Positions 26,290 through 35,954 are shown, counted from the stretch's first letter. The stretch is 64,000 bases of DNA from Sporosarcina ureae (GCF_002109325.1 NZ_CP015348.1:213501-277500), one strand, 5' to 3'. The notes: generated from the letters alone by a model not told the origin. A program made the numbers and translations.

Positions 26290-26763
26290 TCACACCATTT
26301 TTACCTTCAGCCATTCTTGCAGTGCTTGTACTTTCGGATTATAGTCTTTATTTATTCCCTCATAGAGTGACGCAACCGTTTCGCGTTTTAGAATAGATTT
26401 CCACGAATTTTCGGCTTCTGTCATTAAAGCGATTAATGCACAGTCACGATCTTCTTCTACGTTAAGCATGTCATGGAAAACGCCACTTGGAGAATAAAGT
26501 GATTGTTTGCCTTCAATCGCTAGATAAATATCATATACACAAATCTCTTCAGGCTTTTTATTTAACTTAAATCCACCCTTCACTCCAGGAACAGATGTGA
26601 TCAAGTCCGCGCTGACTAATTTCCGCAATATTTTCTGCGTATATGTTGGCGATGCATGAAGTTGTTGACTAATTGCTTCACCTGGTAATACTGCTCTATC
26701 TGGCAGCAAATTCAGGATGAGAATGGCATATAAGGATTGTTCCACTCCGGTTTTCATTTGCAT
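26290..26763 (-). CDS. Rrf2 family transcriptional regulator
   Basis: A 157-residue winged-helix regulator of the Rrf2 family (SAMs: YAILILNLLP, ISQQLHASPTYTQKILRKLVSADLITSVPGVKGGFKL). Only two Cys are present (EEICVYD and DRDCALI), so the three-Cys [2Fe-2S] centre of IscR is not complete and it may sense something else. AAAGGGG favours ATG at 26763. It lies 34 bp upstream of the luciferase-like gene and probably controls it and itself. Confidence 0.88.
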   Translation of the reverse strand: MQMKTGVEQSLYAILILNLLPDRAVLPGEAISQQLHASPTYTQKILRKLVSADLITSVPGVKGGFKLNKKPEEICVYDIYLAIEGKQSLYSPSGVFHDMLNVEEDRDCALIALMTEAENSWKSILKRETVASLYEGINKDYNPKVQALQEWLKVKMV

Positions 26764-26820
26764 TCCATCATCCCCTTTCATGAGTATATATTCGCGATAA
26801 GTCTATTGATTTCTAACGTA

Positions 26821-26833
26821 GATAATGTTTATC
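26821..26833. promoter_or_regulatory. Candidate Rrf2 operator
   Basis: Inverted repeat GATAATGTTTATC about 60 bp upstream of the Rrf2 start codon. Assignment to Rrf2 is inference from position. Confidence 0.3.
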
Positions 26834-26950
26834 CTTATTAGATTAACAGGCATTTCATAAAAAGTACAGTAATCTACTTTGCGATTGCTTTTAGATGGGA
26901 GTCGTGTACTTACGGTGTTACAAAATCGACTCTGTAATTTCTCTTATTCT

Positions 26951-26993
26951 AAAAAAAGACTATCCAACCTAATCAGGCTCGGATAGTCTTTTA
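26951..26993 (-). terminator. Terminator of the DD-carboxypeptidase gene
   Basis: Perfect stem AAAAGACTATCC / GGATAGTCTTTT with T-rich exits on both strands. Confidence 0.85.
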
Positions 26994-27028
26994 TTATTCT
27001 TTTATTATGTTCCAACATATACAGTACA

Positions 27029-27913
27029 TCATTTTACATAACGAGTAATCAGTTCCCTCGTTACATTAAAACGCGGCTCTGAATTGTTTCCGTCGACTTC
27101 TTCCACTCCAATCAAAACAGTAATCACACGCTGTCCATTGAAGATTCCACTTCCTGTAAAACAAGAACCTGCCGCATCGGTATACCCCGTCTTCAATCCA
27201 TCAATGCCATCCATTTGCATGCGCATACCCGGTAACAGTAAATTTGTATTCCACATCTTCATTCCGTCTCTAGACATGAAGTGCGTCATGCGGGTGAATT
27301 CGAGTACTTCAGGATGCTTTTTAATAAGCCGATCTGCCATGATTGCCATTTCGTGAGCTGACGCTAAGTTGTTCTTGTTCTCGCCTCTACCGAGATAAGT
27401 GCCATCCAAACCGTGTGGATTGAAGAAAACCGTTTTCTTTAATCTAAAGGCGCGTGCTTGTTCATTCATGATCGCAACGAAATTTTCTTCCGTTCCTGCC
27501 ACGATCTCAGCCAACGCAAGAGCTGCATCATTTGCTGAAATGACGGTCATCGCAGTAAAAAGTTCACGTACTGTATAGTTTTCATTTGCTTTCATCCCTA
27601 GTTTAGAAGCGCTCGCAAACTGTGCCATATCTAGCACAGTGGCACTTGGTTGATAAGTGGTTTCCCAGGAGATCATCCCATTCTTAATCGTATTCAAGAC
27701 AATATATTGCGTCATTAACTTGGTCATGCTTGCGATCGGTAAAGGTTTTTTACTATTTTTTTCATATAACACTTCACCTGTCTCTGCGTTTAAAAGAATC
27801 ATAGCTTTGGAAGTGGCGCTCCAATTGTCATCTATTATTTGTACGTCGTTCCATTGCGTGACGACTGCATAGATTCCTAAACAGATGAGTAGGACCAATA
27901 TCAGCTTCTTCAT
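27029..27913 (-). CDS. D-alanyl-D-alanine carboxypeptidase (S11, DacA/DacF-like)
   Basis: Extracytoplasmic penicillin-binding protein that trims the terminal D-Ala of peptidoglycan stem peptides. 294 residues, one N-terminal signal or anchor segment (1-20). The three catalytic motifs are intact: SMTK (Ser62, Lys65), SAN (126-128) and KTG (241-243). It ends shortly after the catalytic domain and lacks the PBP5 C-terminal beta domain and amphipathic tail, so it is a short form that may be held by the N-terminal helix. Confidence 0.92.
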   Translation of the reverse strand: MKKLILVLLICLGIYAVVTQWNDVQIIDDNWSATSKAMILLNAETGEVLYEKNSKKPLPIASMTKLMTQYIVLNTIKNGMISWETTYQPSATVLDMAQFASASKLGMKANENYTVRELFTAMTVISANDAALALAEIVAGTEENFVAIMNEQARAFRLKKTVFFNPHGLDGTYLGRGENKNNLASAHEMAIMADRLIKKHPEVLEFTRMTHFMSRDGMKMWNTNLLLPGMRMQMDGIDGLKTGYTDAAGSCFTGSGIFNGQRVITVLIGVEEVDGNNSEPRFNVTRELITRYVK

Positions 27914-28120
27914 GTATACACCTGCCTATGCTATTCATTATGAAGTAGAAGTCTGAAGTTTAATAGTGGTAATTTCTTAAGAATGAATGAAGATGATTAA
28001 AAAATATCTACGTTGACAGGTAACAAGTCTTTTTTCGCAGTTTCTCCAGTTTAGTATACAAAACTTAATCCTTAAAGCTTTTTAAGATACATCCTATTCT
28101 GTTTGAATCATAAAAATTCA

Positions 28121-28149
28121 GTTGAACTAGCATTTTTATGGGCACAATA
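28121..28149 (+). promoter_or_regulatory. Weak promoter upstream of the YhgE-type gene
   Basis: TTGAAC, 17 bp, CAATAG in the 271-bp divergent gap (27914-28184); nothing else definite is seen in that gap. Confidence 0.25.
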
Positions 28150-28184
28150 GCTAATAAAAAGAGCTACTGGAGTGAGTCACAATC

Positions 28185-30348
28185 ATGAAAACAAGCTGGA
28201 ATATATTTAAATTGGATTTGAAACACATCGGTAAAAACTGGGTTGCCGCCCTTTTGATTGGCGGACTGACCATTTTACCATCTTTATGCTTGGCTAAATA
28301 TATACGCAACATGGGATCCTTATGGCCACACTGACCAATTGCCTGTGGCGATTGTCAATGAAGATGAAGGCGCGATGGTACGTGACAAACACATTAATGT
28401 CGGTGAAGAATTGATCAAAACGTTACAAAATAATAAAGAGATGGATTGGTCGTTCACCACAAGCCAAGAAGCGATGGACGGTGTAGAATATGGTGACTAT
28501 TTTGCGGCGATTTTTATTCCAAAAGATTTCTCCAGCAAATTGGCGACAGTCACTTCAGGTGAGCCTGAAAAAGCAGAAATTCATTACTTCGTCAATGAAA
28601 AGTTGAATTCTATCGCACCAAAAATCACAGAAAAAGGCGCTTCTGTCATTGTCGACAAAGTAAGCCGCCGCTTTATTTCTACTGTGAATGGCGTAGTACT
28701 CGATTTATTTAATGAACTGGGAATAGAAATCGAGAAGGATTTACCTGACATTCAGAAATTCGAACAATATATTTTTGACATTCAGAAGCAATTACCTACG
28801 ATTCATCAGACGCTAGAAGGAATCGTGACGGATGCGAACTCTGCGCAGCACATCATCAACAAAGCGCAACAGCTACTGCCTGAGGCGAAACGCACTACGA
28901 ATTCAGGACTAAAAACGATAAACGATACGATCGATCAGCTGACAACAGCGCAGAATCGACTAGAAGCGGCTGCACCGCGTATTAGAACAGATTTGGAGAA
29001 AATAGTTGCTATTACGAATGAAACGAACGATTTCCTCAAACAAATTCAGCAATTATCACTTGACTTTACTGAATGGAATCGTGCGAAACAAGCAGTGGAC
29101 GATCGCGTAACAGGCAGTATGGAAAAACTAGAAGGCCTTGAGCTAGACCTTCTGAATATAAAGAATGTAGCTGAACAATTGAATGGTGAACAATCGGCTG
29201 CAACAGACGCCGCTCTACTTAAAATCGATAATCTAAAGAATTTGCTAAATGAAATTCAACAACATGCACGCACAATGGACACGCTTGTGCAAGGTGAAGA
29301 AGAACAGCTACGCAATAGTCTAAATGACTTGCAAAAGATTGCTGAAAACACAACCATCCAAGGCAGTTCATTCCTAAAAGAATATAGCGACACGATAGAA
29401 CCTTACATTCGCAAACAAATATCCGGGGCATTGAAAACATTAACTAGTGCCAAAACGCTACTGACAGAAGTACAAGCCTCCATTCCTAAAGTACAGCAAA
29501 CATTACTTAGTGCGGATCAACACTTGACGCAAGGTAAACAACAAGTCGAGAACGCGCTAAATCAATACCCATACGTATATGGTAAGGTGAACAAGCTCGC
29601 AAATCGCATCAAAGACATTCAAGGCGAAACGGATATTAATGAAATTATTGATTTACTGCGAAATGATCCGCAAGCAGAACGCAGCTTCTTTGAGGAACCA
29701 ATTCTACTGAAAGAAACGAAGCTATTTCCAATCGAAAACTATGGAACGGGAATGACACCGTTTTATACAGTGCTTTCGATTTGGGTCGGTTGTTTATTGT
29801 TAATTTCCTTACTATCCACGGATATTAGCCGGGAAGGTACATTCACATCAAGACAAATTTATGTAGGTCGGTTATTTACTTTCGGTTTAATTGGTTGTAT
29901 ACAGACACTCATCGTGACGATTGGAGATTTGGTGCTACTGGGTGTCACAGTCAAAGAGCCGGTATTATTCATTTTATTTGGTGTTTTGATCAGCGTAGTG
30001 TTCATGTCGATCGTCTATACGCTTGTTTCAGTTTTCGGAGATGTTGGTAAAGCAATGGCTATCGTCTTACTCGTGCTGCAGATTGCAGGTTCAGGTGGCA
30101 CGTATCCGATTATGCTTCTCCCCTCCTTTTTCCAGTGGATCAATCCTTTCTTACCCTTTACGTACGCAATTGATCTGATGAGAGAGGCAGTTGGCGGAAT
30201 CGTCTGGGCACGTGCTTTAAAAGATATGCTGTTTTTAGCGGTCGTTGGAATAGCCTTAATTAGTTTCGGTGTTTTATTCAAAGAAAAAATGAATAAAGCA
30301 AGCGACCATCTTTTGGCGAAATCACGTGAGACCGATTTATTTCACTGA
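28185..30348 (+). pseudogene. YhgE/Pip-type ABC-2 membrane protein, frameshifted near codon 34
   Basis: Large envelope protein of the YhgE/Pip (phage infection protein) family: N-terminal TM helix, long extracellular helical region with coiled coils (about 150-470), and five or so C-terminal ABC-2-like TM helices. The start codon at 28185 reads KTSWNIFKLDLKHIGKNWVAALLIGGLTILPSL, perfect for the family, but then shifts frame and stops at 28334. Adding two bases (TA or AT) at about 28284-28288 restores LYAWLNIYATWDPYGHTDQLPVAIVNEDEGA and joins the open frame that continues to 30348. The downstream part alone could start at a TTG at 28339 but would lack the first TM helix and ribosome site. Confidence 0.85.
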
Positions 30349-30510
30349 ACTGCTATATATAATCTTTTTCATTTTAAACTACTACCACAAGCTTTACCTA
30401 TTGTTTAAAACTTAGAATCCAGAACCCGAAGATTTACTATGACTTGGTGAACGTTCTGAAGTAGTAGGTCCTGGTGAAGCATATGATTCAACTAAAATTA
30501 CACGCAGCAC

Positions 30511-30541
30511 AACAAAACCTCCCTACGCTCGTAAGGAGGCT
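30511..30541 (-). terminator. Terminator of the gene at 30562
   Basis: ACCTCC/GGAGG hairpin with TTTTGTTGT on the minus strand. Confidence 0.6.
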
Positions 30542-30561
30542 TTATTATAAAACTAGAGACT

Positions 30562-31539
30562 TCAGCGCGTCTGTAAAATTCTACGCAAATAAAAAGTATC
30601 TTGTTGAACATTTTGAATTTCAAAATAAAAGGCTGCGTTATGGTACTCTGCGCTAAGCTTGGAACCGGTCAAATCTCCTACCTTCACGGCATTCTTTCCA
30701 TCCTTATCCATTCGATAGAAATACTGTCTATAGGTTCCGGTGTTATCGACGAAATACACGTATTTTGTGCCAATGAATAATGCAGTCGTGTCAACAGTAG
30801 ATATGCGTTGTAAGAAGTCACCGCTATAATTCATTCGGTACAAATATCTGCCATTCATTGTAGAGGTTTGATGAATAACGGAATAAATATACCCATCCCG
30901 AACAATTATTGAATCAATGTTACTTACTTTACTAATGATTGGAACGACTTGTTGAGGAGTAGATATTTTGAATCTGGCAAAACTCATTGAATAGTCATAG
31001 GGCAGAGGAACAGTAGGTATCAAGTACGTATAGTAGAGCCAGCCGTTGTGGACCGAGAATTCTTGAATGGTGCCTTCGGATGTATACAGATGCTTATTTC
31101 CTTGACCGTTTATATTGATCTCAAAAACATTGCGCCCTGTATGATAATAAATTCTATCGTGATCAATCAAGAAGTTGCTACTGGTCACTTGAGGATATTC
31201 CCTAACGAGGGTCCCATCAAAAGAAAACCGCTGCAGCTTATTTACATCATCATTAAATATAACCATCGTGTTTTTATATAATTGGATATTGGTATAGTTT
31301 CCTTGCTTGATCAAGCGAAACTTCTTCATATCATTACTGACCTTATATATACCCAGTGTCATATCCTCTAGATGTCCTCTATTTACATAGTAATTGCTTC
31401 CGTCTTTAGCAGCAAAACTATTAACGAAATGATTATCTCCTTTTACATCATCTAACGCACTAACTTTTGATGATAGTACATTGGGGAATAGCAAACCGAC
31501 AAACAGGATGACGACTATTAACCGTATCCAGCGTTTCAT
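30562..31539 (-). CDS. Secreted propeller-like protein (DUF5050-type)
   Basis: A 325-residue protein with a signal peptide (about 1-28, ending VSA) and no further membrane segment. The mature part is built from repeated short blocks of the form DGxIYY/GRYLYRMNxDG, as in DUF5050/TolB-like beta-propellers of Firmicutes: HDRIYYHTGR, NGWLYYTYL, DGYIYSVIH, GTKYVYFVD, YFYRMDKDGKN. Function unknown; an extracellular binding role is plausible. GGAGGG before the ATG. Confidence 0.75.
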   Translation of the reverse strand: MKRWIRLIVVILFVGLLFPNVLSSKVSALDDVKGDNHFVNSFAAKDGSNYYVNRGHLEDMTLGIYKVSNDMKKFRLIKQGNYTNIQLYKNTMVIFNDDVNKLQRFSFDGTLVREYPQVTSSNFLIDHDRIYYHTGRNVFEININGQGNKHLYTSEGTIQEFSVHNGWLYYTYLIPTVPLPYDYSMSFARFKISTPQQVVPIISKVSNIDSIIVRDGYIYSVIHQTSTMNGRYLYRMNYSGDFLQRISTVDTTALFIGTKYVYFVDNTGTYRQYFYRMDKDGKNAVKVGDLTGSKLSAEYHNAAFYFEIQNVQQDTFYLRRILQTR

Positions 31540-31680
31540 TTGAACATCCCTCCGTTATTTTACATTCATTATATCATTATCTGAATAATTAATCTATTAT
31601 CAAAATACTAAATGAGCTTTGTTTTTCGCAAGTATATTCAGCGTATCAACTATCTGAAAATATGTACTGTATAATTTTAA

Positions 31681-31745
31681 ATAAATTCTACTTATCAAAA
31701 TAATTATGTTAATATTAATTTAACGAAATTATTAGTCAACTTAGT
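31681..31745 (+). promoter_or_regulatory. AT-rich promoter region of the first HTHP gene with inverted repeats
   Basis: AATAATT and AATTATT form arms around a central TTAATATTAA palindrome; a possible -10 TATTAT lies just downstream. PerR/Fur-like in composition but not a clear match to either consensus. Confidence 0.3.
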
Positions 31746-31771
31746 ATTATAGCTAAAAGGGAGGAATTACA

Positions 31772-31996
31772 ATGGCGAACTGGCTTACAAGTTTACAAAC
31801 AGACACACCGCAAGAAGGTTTTGAACTGGCTATCACATTGGCTAGAAAAGGAGTCGCTTACACACAAACATCTCCGGAAGTAAGGGAAAAACTACGCCCT
31901 GAGTATGCAGAAAATGCAGATAGCTTAACTAAAGCATCACATGTCATCGCTGTTCATTTCCAGACGATTTCAGCAGCGAATAATTATTGGAAGTAA
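31772..31996 (+). CDS. Hexameric tyrosine-coordinated heme protein (HTHP), copy 1
   Basis: A 74-residue protein recognised as an HTHP, a small hexameric heme protein in which a tyrosinate binds the heme iron and which shows peroxidase and weak catalase activity in the characterised Silicibacter protein. The core TPQEGFELAITLARKGV, LRPEYAENADSL, VIAVHFQTISAANNYW is the family signature; Tyr45 in LRPEY is the likely heme ligand, with Arg25 on the heme pocket side. Ideal AAAGGGAGG before the ATG and a terminator behind. A paralogue lies at 56609. Confidence 0.8.
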   Translation: MANWLTSLQTDTPQEGFELAITLARKGVAYTQTSPEVREKLRPEYAENADSLTKASHVIAVHFQTISAANNYWK

Positions 31997-32032
31997 AGGT
32001 TATGGGGATTGTGTTAAAAAACCACATACTAA

Positions 32033-32080
32033 AAAAGACGACAATCCATTCGCAATCGAATGAATCGTCGTCTTTTCGTT
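32033..32080 (+). terminator. Terminator of the first HTHP gene
   Basis: AAAAGACGAC / GTCGTCTTTT with an inner CATTCG/CGAATG stem; T-rich on both strands, also usable for the SASP gene. Confidence 0.85.
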
Positions 32081-32145
32081 TTTTGAGAAATCAAAGCGTA
32101 TAGTGCTCATGATTTTTCATATGCTAATCTGGCTGGTTACTGCTG

Positions 32146-32358
32146 TTATTCCATATTACCGTTCATTTGTGATTGAGCCTGACGCACTAATCGCTTTGTA
32201 ATTTCTCCGCCGACGGATCCGTTGGCACGCGATGTGGAGTCTGGTCCAAGGTTTACACCGAATTCATTAGCGATTTCTTCCTTCATTTGGTTGATCGCCT
32301 GTTGTACGCCTGGAACTAAAAGTTGGTTTGAGTTGTTGCTGCTGTTGTTGTTTGGCAT
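32146..32358 (-). CDS. Alpha/beta-type small acid-soluble spore protein
   Basis: A 70-residue SASP that coats and protects spore DNA and is degraded at germination by GPR. The GPR cleavage site EFGVNLG and the conserved DNA-binding [20 protein letters not shown] are present. AAGGAGG supports the ATG at 32358 over a GTG at 32367. A textbook SigG promoter lies directly upstream. Confidence 0.96.
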   Translation of the reverse strand: MPNNNSSNNSNQLLVPGVQQAINQMKEEIANEFGVNLGPDSTSRANGSVGGEITKRLVRQAQSQMNGNME

Positions 32359-32380
32359 GTTGTCCACCTCCTTCTGACAA

Positions 32381-32410
32381 TAGAATGAGCATTTTTTAAA
32401 ATATCATACA
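32381..32410 (-). promoter_or_regulatory. SigG promoter of the SASP gene
   Basis: On the minus strand TGTATG, 17 bp, CATTCTA, close to the forespore SigG consensus. Confidence 0.7.
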
Positions 32411-32671
32411 TCGAGTTTAAAAATGTTTTTAAATTGTTAGCACATTAACAATTTGTCCGAATTACACTTACCTTTCACATGTAGTACAGCTTAAGATGTT
32501 TAATTAGTCAGTTATCATTCACAGTGCTGTCATAATTCCACAATAATTAAATTGCGAACCAAAATCCGACATGCTTTTCATTATGCGTTTAATATGATGT
32601 AGACGTTGCTTCTTTACTAACTAGAAAATTTCTGCATAATTGAAGCGTAATATATAGTTGGAGGAATAGAA

Positions 32672-32836
32672 ATGAATAAAAAAATTAAAATGAGTTGGCT
32701 GTTGATTAGAATCAAAGTAAATAGAATGGTTATGTACAATAAAGCAAATCGTTTTGGATTTACACATCCGAGTGTTGTAAAATGTAGTCACAAACTGGAT
32801 CATTTATTGAACAGAGCACAAGGAATTTGTTCCTAA
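32672..32836 (+). CDS. Spo0E-like aspartyl-phosphate phosphatase
   Basis: A 54-residue helical hairpin of the Spo0E family, which removes phosphate from Spo0A~P and delays sporulation. The family motif SQELD appears as SHKLD (residues 39-43) in HPSVVKCSHKLDHLLNR, with the first helix IRIKVNRMVMYNKAN before it. GGAGG precedes the ATG and a perfect terminator follows. The motif is not exact (Gln to His, Glu to Lys), so activity is likely but not certain. Confidence 0.75.
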   Translation: MNKKIKMSWLLIRIKVNRMVMYNKANRFGFTHPSVVKCSHKLDHLLNRAQGICS

Positions 32837-32883
32837 CCATAGAAGTTAAGTTATTGGTATACATAAGAACACCCTAACGACAA

Positions 32884-32916
32884 GACAGTTCGAGAATTTC
32901 CCGAACTGTCTTTTTT
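32884..32916 (+). terminator. Terminator of the Spo0E-like gene
   Basis: Perfect GACAGTTCG/CGAACTGTC stem with six T. Confidence 0.9.
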
Positions 32917-33090
32917 ATTGTCTAATATCCAAATTAAATAGCTTCAATTCGAACGATCTTATCGACTATTGCTAGTATATTTCCTATAAACACTACTCAT
33001 GAAAAAATAAATTGTCTGATTGTTGCGTGTAGCACCTACATATAGGGTATAAACAAAGTAAAGATAAAATCACGAGTGAGGTGAGTGTAA

Positions 33091-35511
33091 TTGACAAATT
33101 TCAATGAAGAGTCCATTAAACGAAAAGCTGAATTACAACCGAATGACTTGAAGAAGGTAGTAGATTACTCCGTATTTTCATTCGACTCTACGGAACATGT
33201 AGAAAAGCTGACGAATATTATCGGTCAACAACGGGCACGATCTGTGATGAATTTCGGCTTGCATGTCAATAAACCCGGATATAATCTATATGTCGCAGGG
33301 ACAGAAGGTGTCGGAAAAACTTCTTTTGTTACTACCGTAGTACAGGACTTTTCAAAAAAAGAAGCTAAACTTTTTGATTGGTGTTATGTCAATAACTTCG
33401 AGGATGAGTACAAACCTAAAGTATTGAAGCTTCCTGTCGGATTAGGCAATCAACTCAAAAAATCGATGGAGCAGCTATTAAATGATTTAAAAGTAGATAT
33501 TCCGAATGCGTTTAGTGAAAACAACCGACAAAAAAATCGTACATCCATCATCCAGAAATATAAAGAAAAAATGGACCTAGTATATAAACAAACAAATGAA
33601 ATAGCTACAGAGAATGGATTTATACTGAAACAAAGTGACTCAACAGTCGCTACCATTCCGATGGGCGAAGATGGACAACCAATAACCGAAGAAGCCTACG
33701 GCGCTTTAGATGATCAACAACGAGCTGCTATTGAAGAAAACTCTGCCAAACTACAGGAAATCATATTGGAAGCGACGAAAACTATACTCCATTTCGAGCA
33801 GGAGTTGAAGAAATCATTAACAGGATTTGACCATCAGACGGCCATTACGACAATCGATTTTCACATTGATGAGCTAAAAAAAGACTATAAAGACTGTCCA
33901 GAAGTCGTTCGTTATTTAAAAACCGTCAGAAAAGATTTAGCGAATAATTTCCAAGTGTTCCTGCCGAATCCAACGAAAAAAGATGAAAAGCAGTTAGGTA
34001 ATCTGTTTAAAGACGAAAACCAAGCACTTAATAAGTATACAATCAACGTACTCGTTGATAATAGCGATACTACAGGTATGCCCGTAATAACAGCTGATAA
34101 CCCTACTTTTTATAATCTGATCGGTAAAGTAGAATATGAAAACCGAATGGGTGTCATGAGCACTGATTTCACGAAGATAAAACCTGGCTACTTACATGAC
34201 GCAAATGGCGGATATCTTCTCATTCAAGCGAAAGATATTTTTTCAAAGAGCCAAGCATGGGAAGGTTTAAAAAGAGCATTATTAATTCATAAACTTCAAA
34301 TTGAAAATATAGGCGAGCATGCTAGTATAATTGCGACAGCATCGGTAAACCCAGATCCCATTCCACTCGATGTAAAAATTATTATCATTGGCAATATGAA
34401 TATTTATCAAGCCCTTTATCAACACGATGAAGATTTCCGTAAATTATTTAAGATACGCGTAGATTTTGATGTAGAAATGAAATACAACCAAGAGAATATT
34501 GCAGGATTGATTAGCTTTATTCACACGCATTGTAAAAAGCACGGACTGCGACATTTTGACCCTTCCGCTGTCGCAAAGATTATAGAATACAGCTCACGTA
34601 TTGCGGGTGATCAACGCAAATTATCCACACGATTTAATCTGCAAGTCGAATTGATTTACGAGGCGGATGCATGGGCCAGCATAATGGGAGATGACCTAGT
34701 TTCCGAAGTGCATATTGAAAAGGCAATTGAAGAAAAAAGATATCGCTCCAATTTATATGAGGAAAAGATTCAAGCGAGCATCGATGAAGGGAGTATTCTA
34801 ATTGATACGGACGGAGGGAAAATTGGACAAGTGAATGGCTTGGCTGTTTACAACTTAGGACAATACCAATTCGGCAAACCTTCACGTATTACGGCTACCA
34901 CTTTTATGGGCAAAAAAGGCTTTGTCAATATTGAAAGGGAAAGCCAGTTGAGTGGCAATACGCATAATAAAGGTGTCTATATATTAGGTGGCTATTTAGG
35001 ACAAAAGTTTGCACAAAAGTATCCATTAGTATTGACTGCACACATCGCGTTTGAACAGTCTTATGGCGGCGTAGATGGAGATAGCGCTTCAAGTACAGAG
35101 CTTTATGCGATTTTGTCTAGCCTAGCAGAAATTCCAATCGATCAAGGATTGGCTGTAACCGGCTCCGTCAATCAAAATGGCGAAATCCAACCAATAGGTG
35201 GCGTGAATGAAAAAGTAGAAGGCTTTTATAATGTATGTAAAAATAGAGGACTTACAGGCAAGCAAGGCGTACTCATCCCTCACCAAAACGTGAAGAACTT
35301 AATGCTAAACGATGAAATCATTGAATCTGTACGTGAAGGACAATTCCATATTTATAAAGTGCGAACGATTGAAGAAGGAATAGAAATTTTAACCGGTATA
35401 GCGGCTGGACAACCGAATGAACTTGGAGAGTATGATGAAGATACGGTCTATGGCAAGGTATCCGAGAAATTACGGATGTTTATGGAATTTGCGAAGGAAC
35501 AAGAGAAATAA
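33091..35511 (+). CDS. Lon-like AAA+ protease (S16, YcbZ/LonB type)
   Basis: An 806-residue ATP-dependent protease related to E. coli YcbZ/LonH and unlike housekeeping Lon in its N-terminal part. Walker A is GTEGVGKT (70-77); a long helical insert follows; the S16 domain has catalytic Ser665 in DGDSAS and Lys708 in GGVNEKVEG, the 43-residue spacing of true Lon. The start is TTG at 33091 after GTGAGGTGAG. There is no substrate clue in the neighbourhood; the gene is monocistronic. Confidence 0.9.
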   Translation: MTNFNEESIKRKAELQPNDLKKVVDYSVFSFDSTEHVEKLTNIIGQQRARSVMNFGLHVNKPGYNLYVAGTEGVGKTSFVTTVVQDFSKKEAKLFDWCYVNNFEDEYKPKVLKLPVGLGNQLKKSMEQLLNDLKVDIPNAFSENNRQKNRTSIIQKYKEKMDLVYKQTNEIATENGFILKQSDSTVATIPMGEDGQPITEEAYGALDDQQRAAIEENSAKLQEIILEATKTILHFEQELKKSLTGFDHQTAITTIDFHIDELKKDYKDCPEVVRYLKTVRKDLANNFQVFLPNPTKKDEKQLGNLFKDENQALNKYTINVLVDNSDTTGMPVITADNPTFYNLIGKVEYENRMGVMSTDFTKIKPGYLHDANGGYLLIQAKDIFSKSQAWEGLKRALLIHKLQIENIGEHASIIATASVNPDPIPLDVKIIIIGNMNIYQALYQHDEDFRKLFKIRVDFDVEMKYNQENIAGLISFIHTHCKKHGLRHFDPSAVAKIIEYSSRIAGDQRKLSTRFNLQVELIYEADAWASIMGDDLVSEVHIEKAIEEKRYRSNLYEEKIQASIDEGSILIDTDGGKIGQVNGLAVYNLGQYQFGKPSRITATTFMGKKGFVNIERESQLSGNTHNKGVYILGGYLGQKFAQKYPLVLTAHIAFEQSYGGVDGDSASSTELYAILSSLAEIPIDQGLAVTGSVNQNGEIQPIGGVNEKVEGFYNVCKNRGLTGKQGVLIPHQNVKNLMLNDEIIESVREGQFHIYKVRTIEEGIEILTGIAAGQPNELGEYDEDTVYGKVSEKLRMFMEFAKEQEK

Positions 35512-35517
35512 AAACAT

Positions 35518-35560
35518 GCCTGTGGAACCCATTCATAAAAATGTGTTCTACAGGCGTTTT
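35518..35560 (+). terminator. Terminator of the Lon-like gene
   Basis: GCCTGTGGAAC / GTTCTACAGGC stem followed by T-rich sequence. Confidence 0.8.
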
Positions 35561-35621
35561 AATTTTTCGTGAAGACATGTTGACAATTCATTTATTATGT
35601 AAAATGGAAAACGGTATGTAT

Positions 35622-35954
35622 TTAATGCCGTGGAGCGAACAATATGATGGCAACCCCTATTACGCATATGCCAGCACCTATCCAATCATATAAATCCGGC
35701 ACTTTTTTATCCACTCCCCATCCCCATAAAACGGATAGGACTATAAAGACACCGCCATATGCAGCATATACTCTCCCGAATGACGGGAAATGCTGAAACG
35801 TAGCGACCACACCATATAGTGCTAGAATAATTCCTCCACCTATTCCCCAGTAAAAAGGTCTGCCTTCTCTTAACCACAACCAAATTAAATAGCCTCCGCC
35901 AATCTCAGCCAACCCCGCTACTATAAATAAAATTACAGCGTAGAAAATTTACAT
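35622..35954 (-). pseudogene. YnfA family membrane protein (UPF0060) with a stop at codon 2
   Basis: Small four-TM transporter-like protein of the YnfA/SMR superfamily. The reading frame is clear back to [29 protein letters not shown], the complete family N terminus, but the only ATG in frame with a ribosome site (AGGACGTG) at 35954 is followed at once by TAA (35951-35949). Translation could start at the ATT at 35948 or at a TTG at 35912 (96 residues, within the first helix, no ribosome site). So the gene may be knocked out by a nonsense change at codon 2, or may use an unusual ATT start. The C-terminal part is intact. Confidence 0.75.

Noticed and set aside
30412..30510. 33-codon minus-strand frame (GTG start, Ser-rich peptide ending SSGSGF)
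   Set aside because: Its apparent ribosome site is one arm of the terminator of the gene at 30562; composition alone is not enough evidence.
31681..31745. PerR or Fur box upstream of the first HTHP gene
   Set aside because: AT-rich inverted repeats are present but do not match the 15-bp PerR or 19-bp Fur consensus well enough to name.
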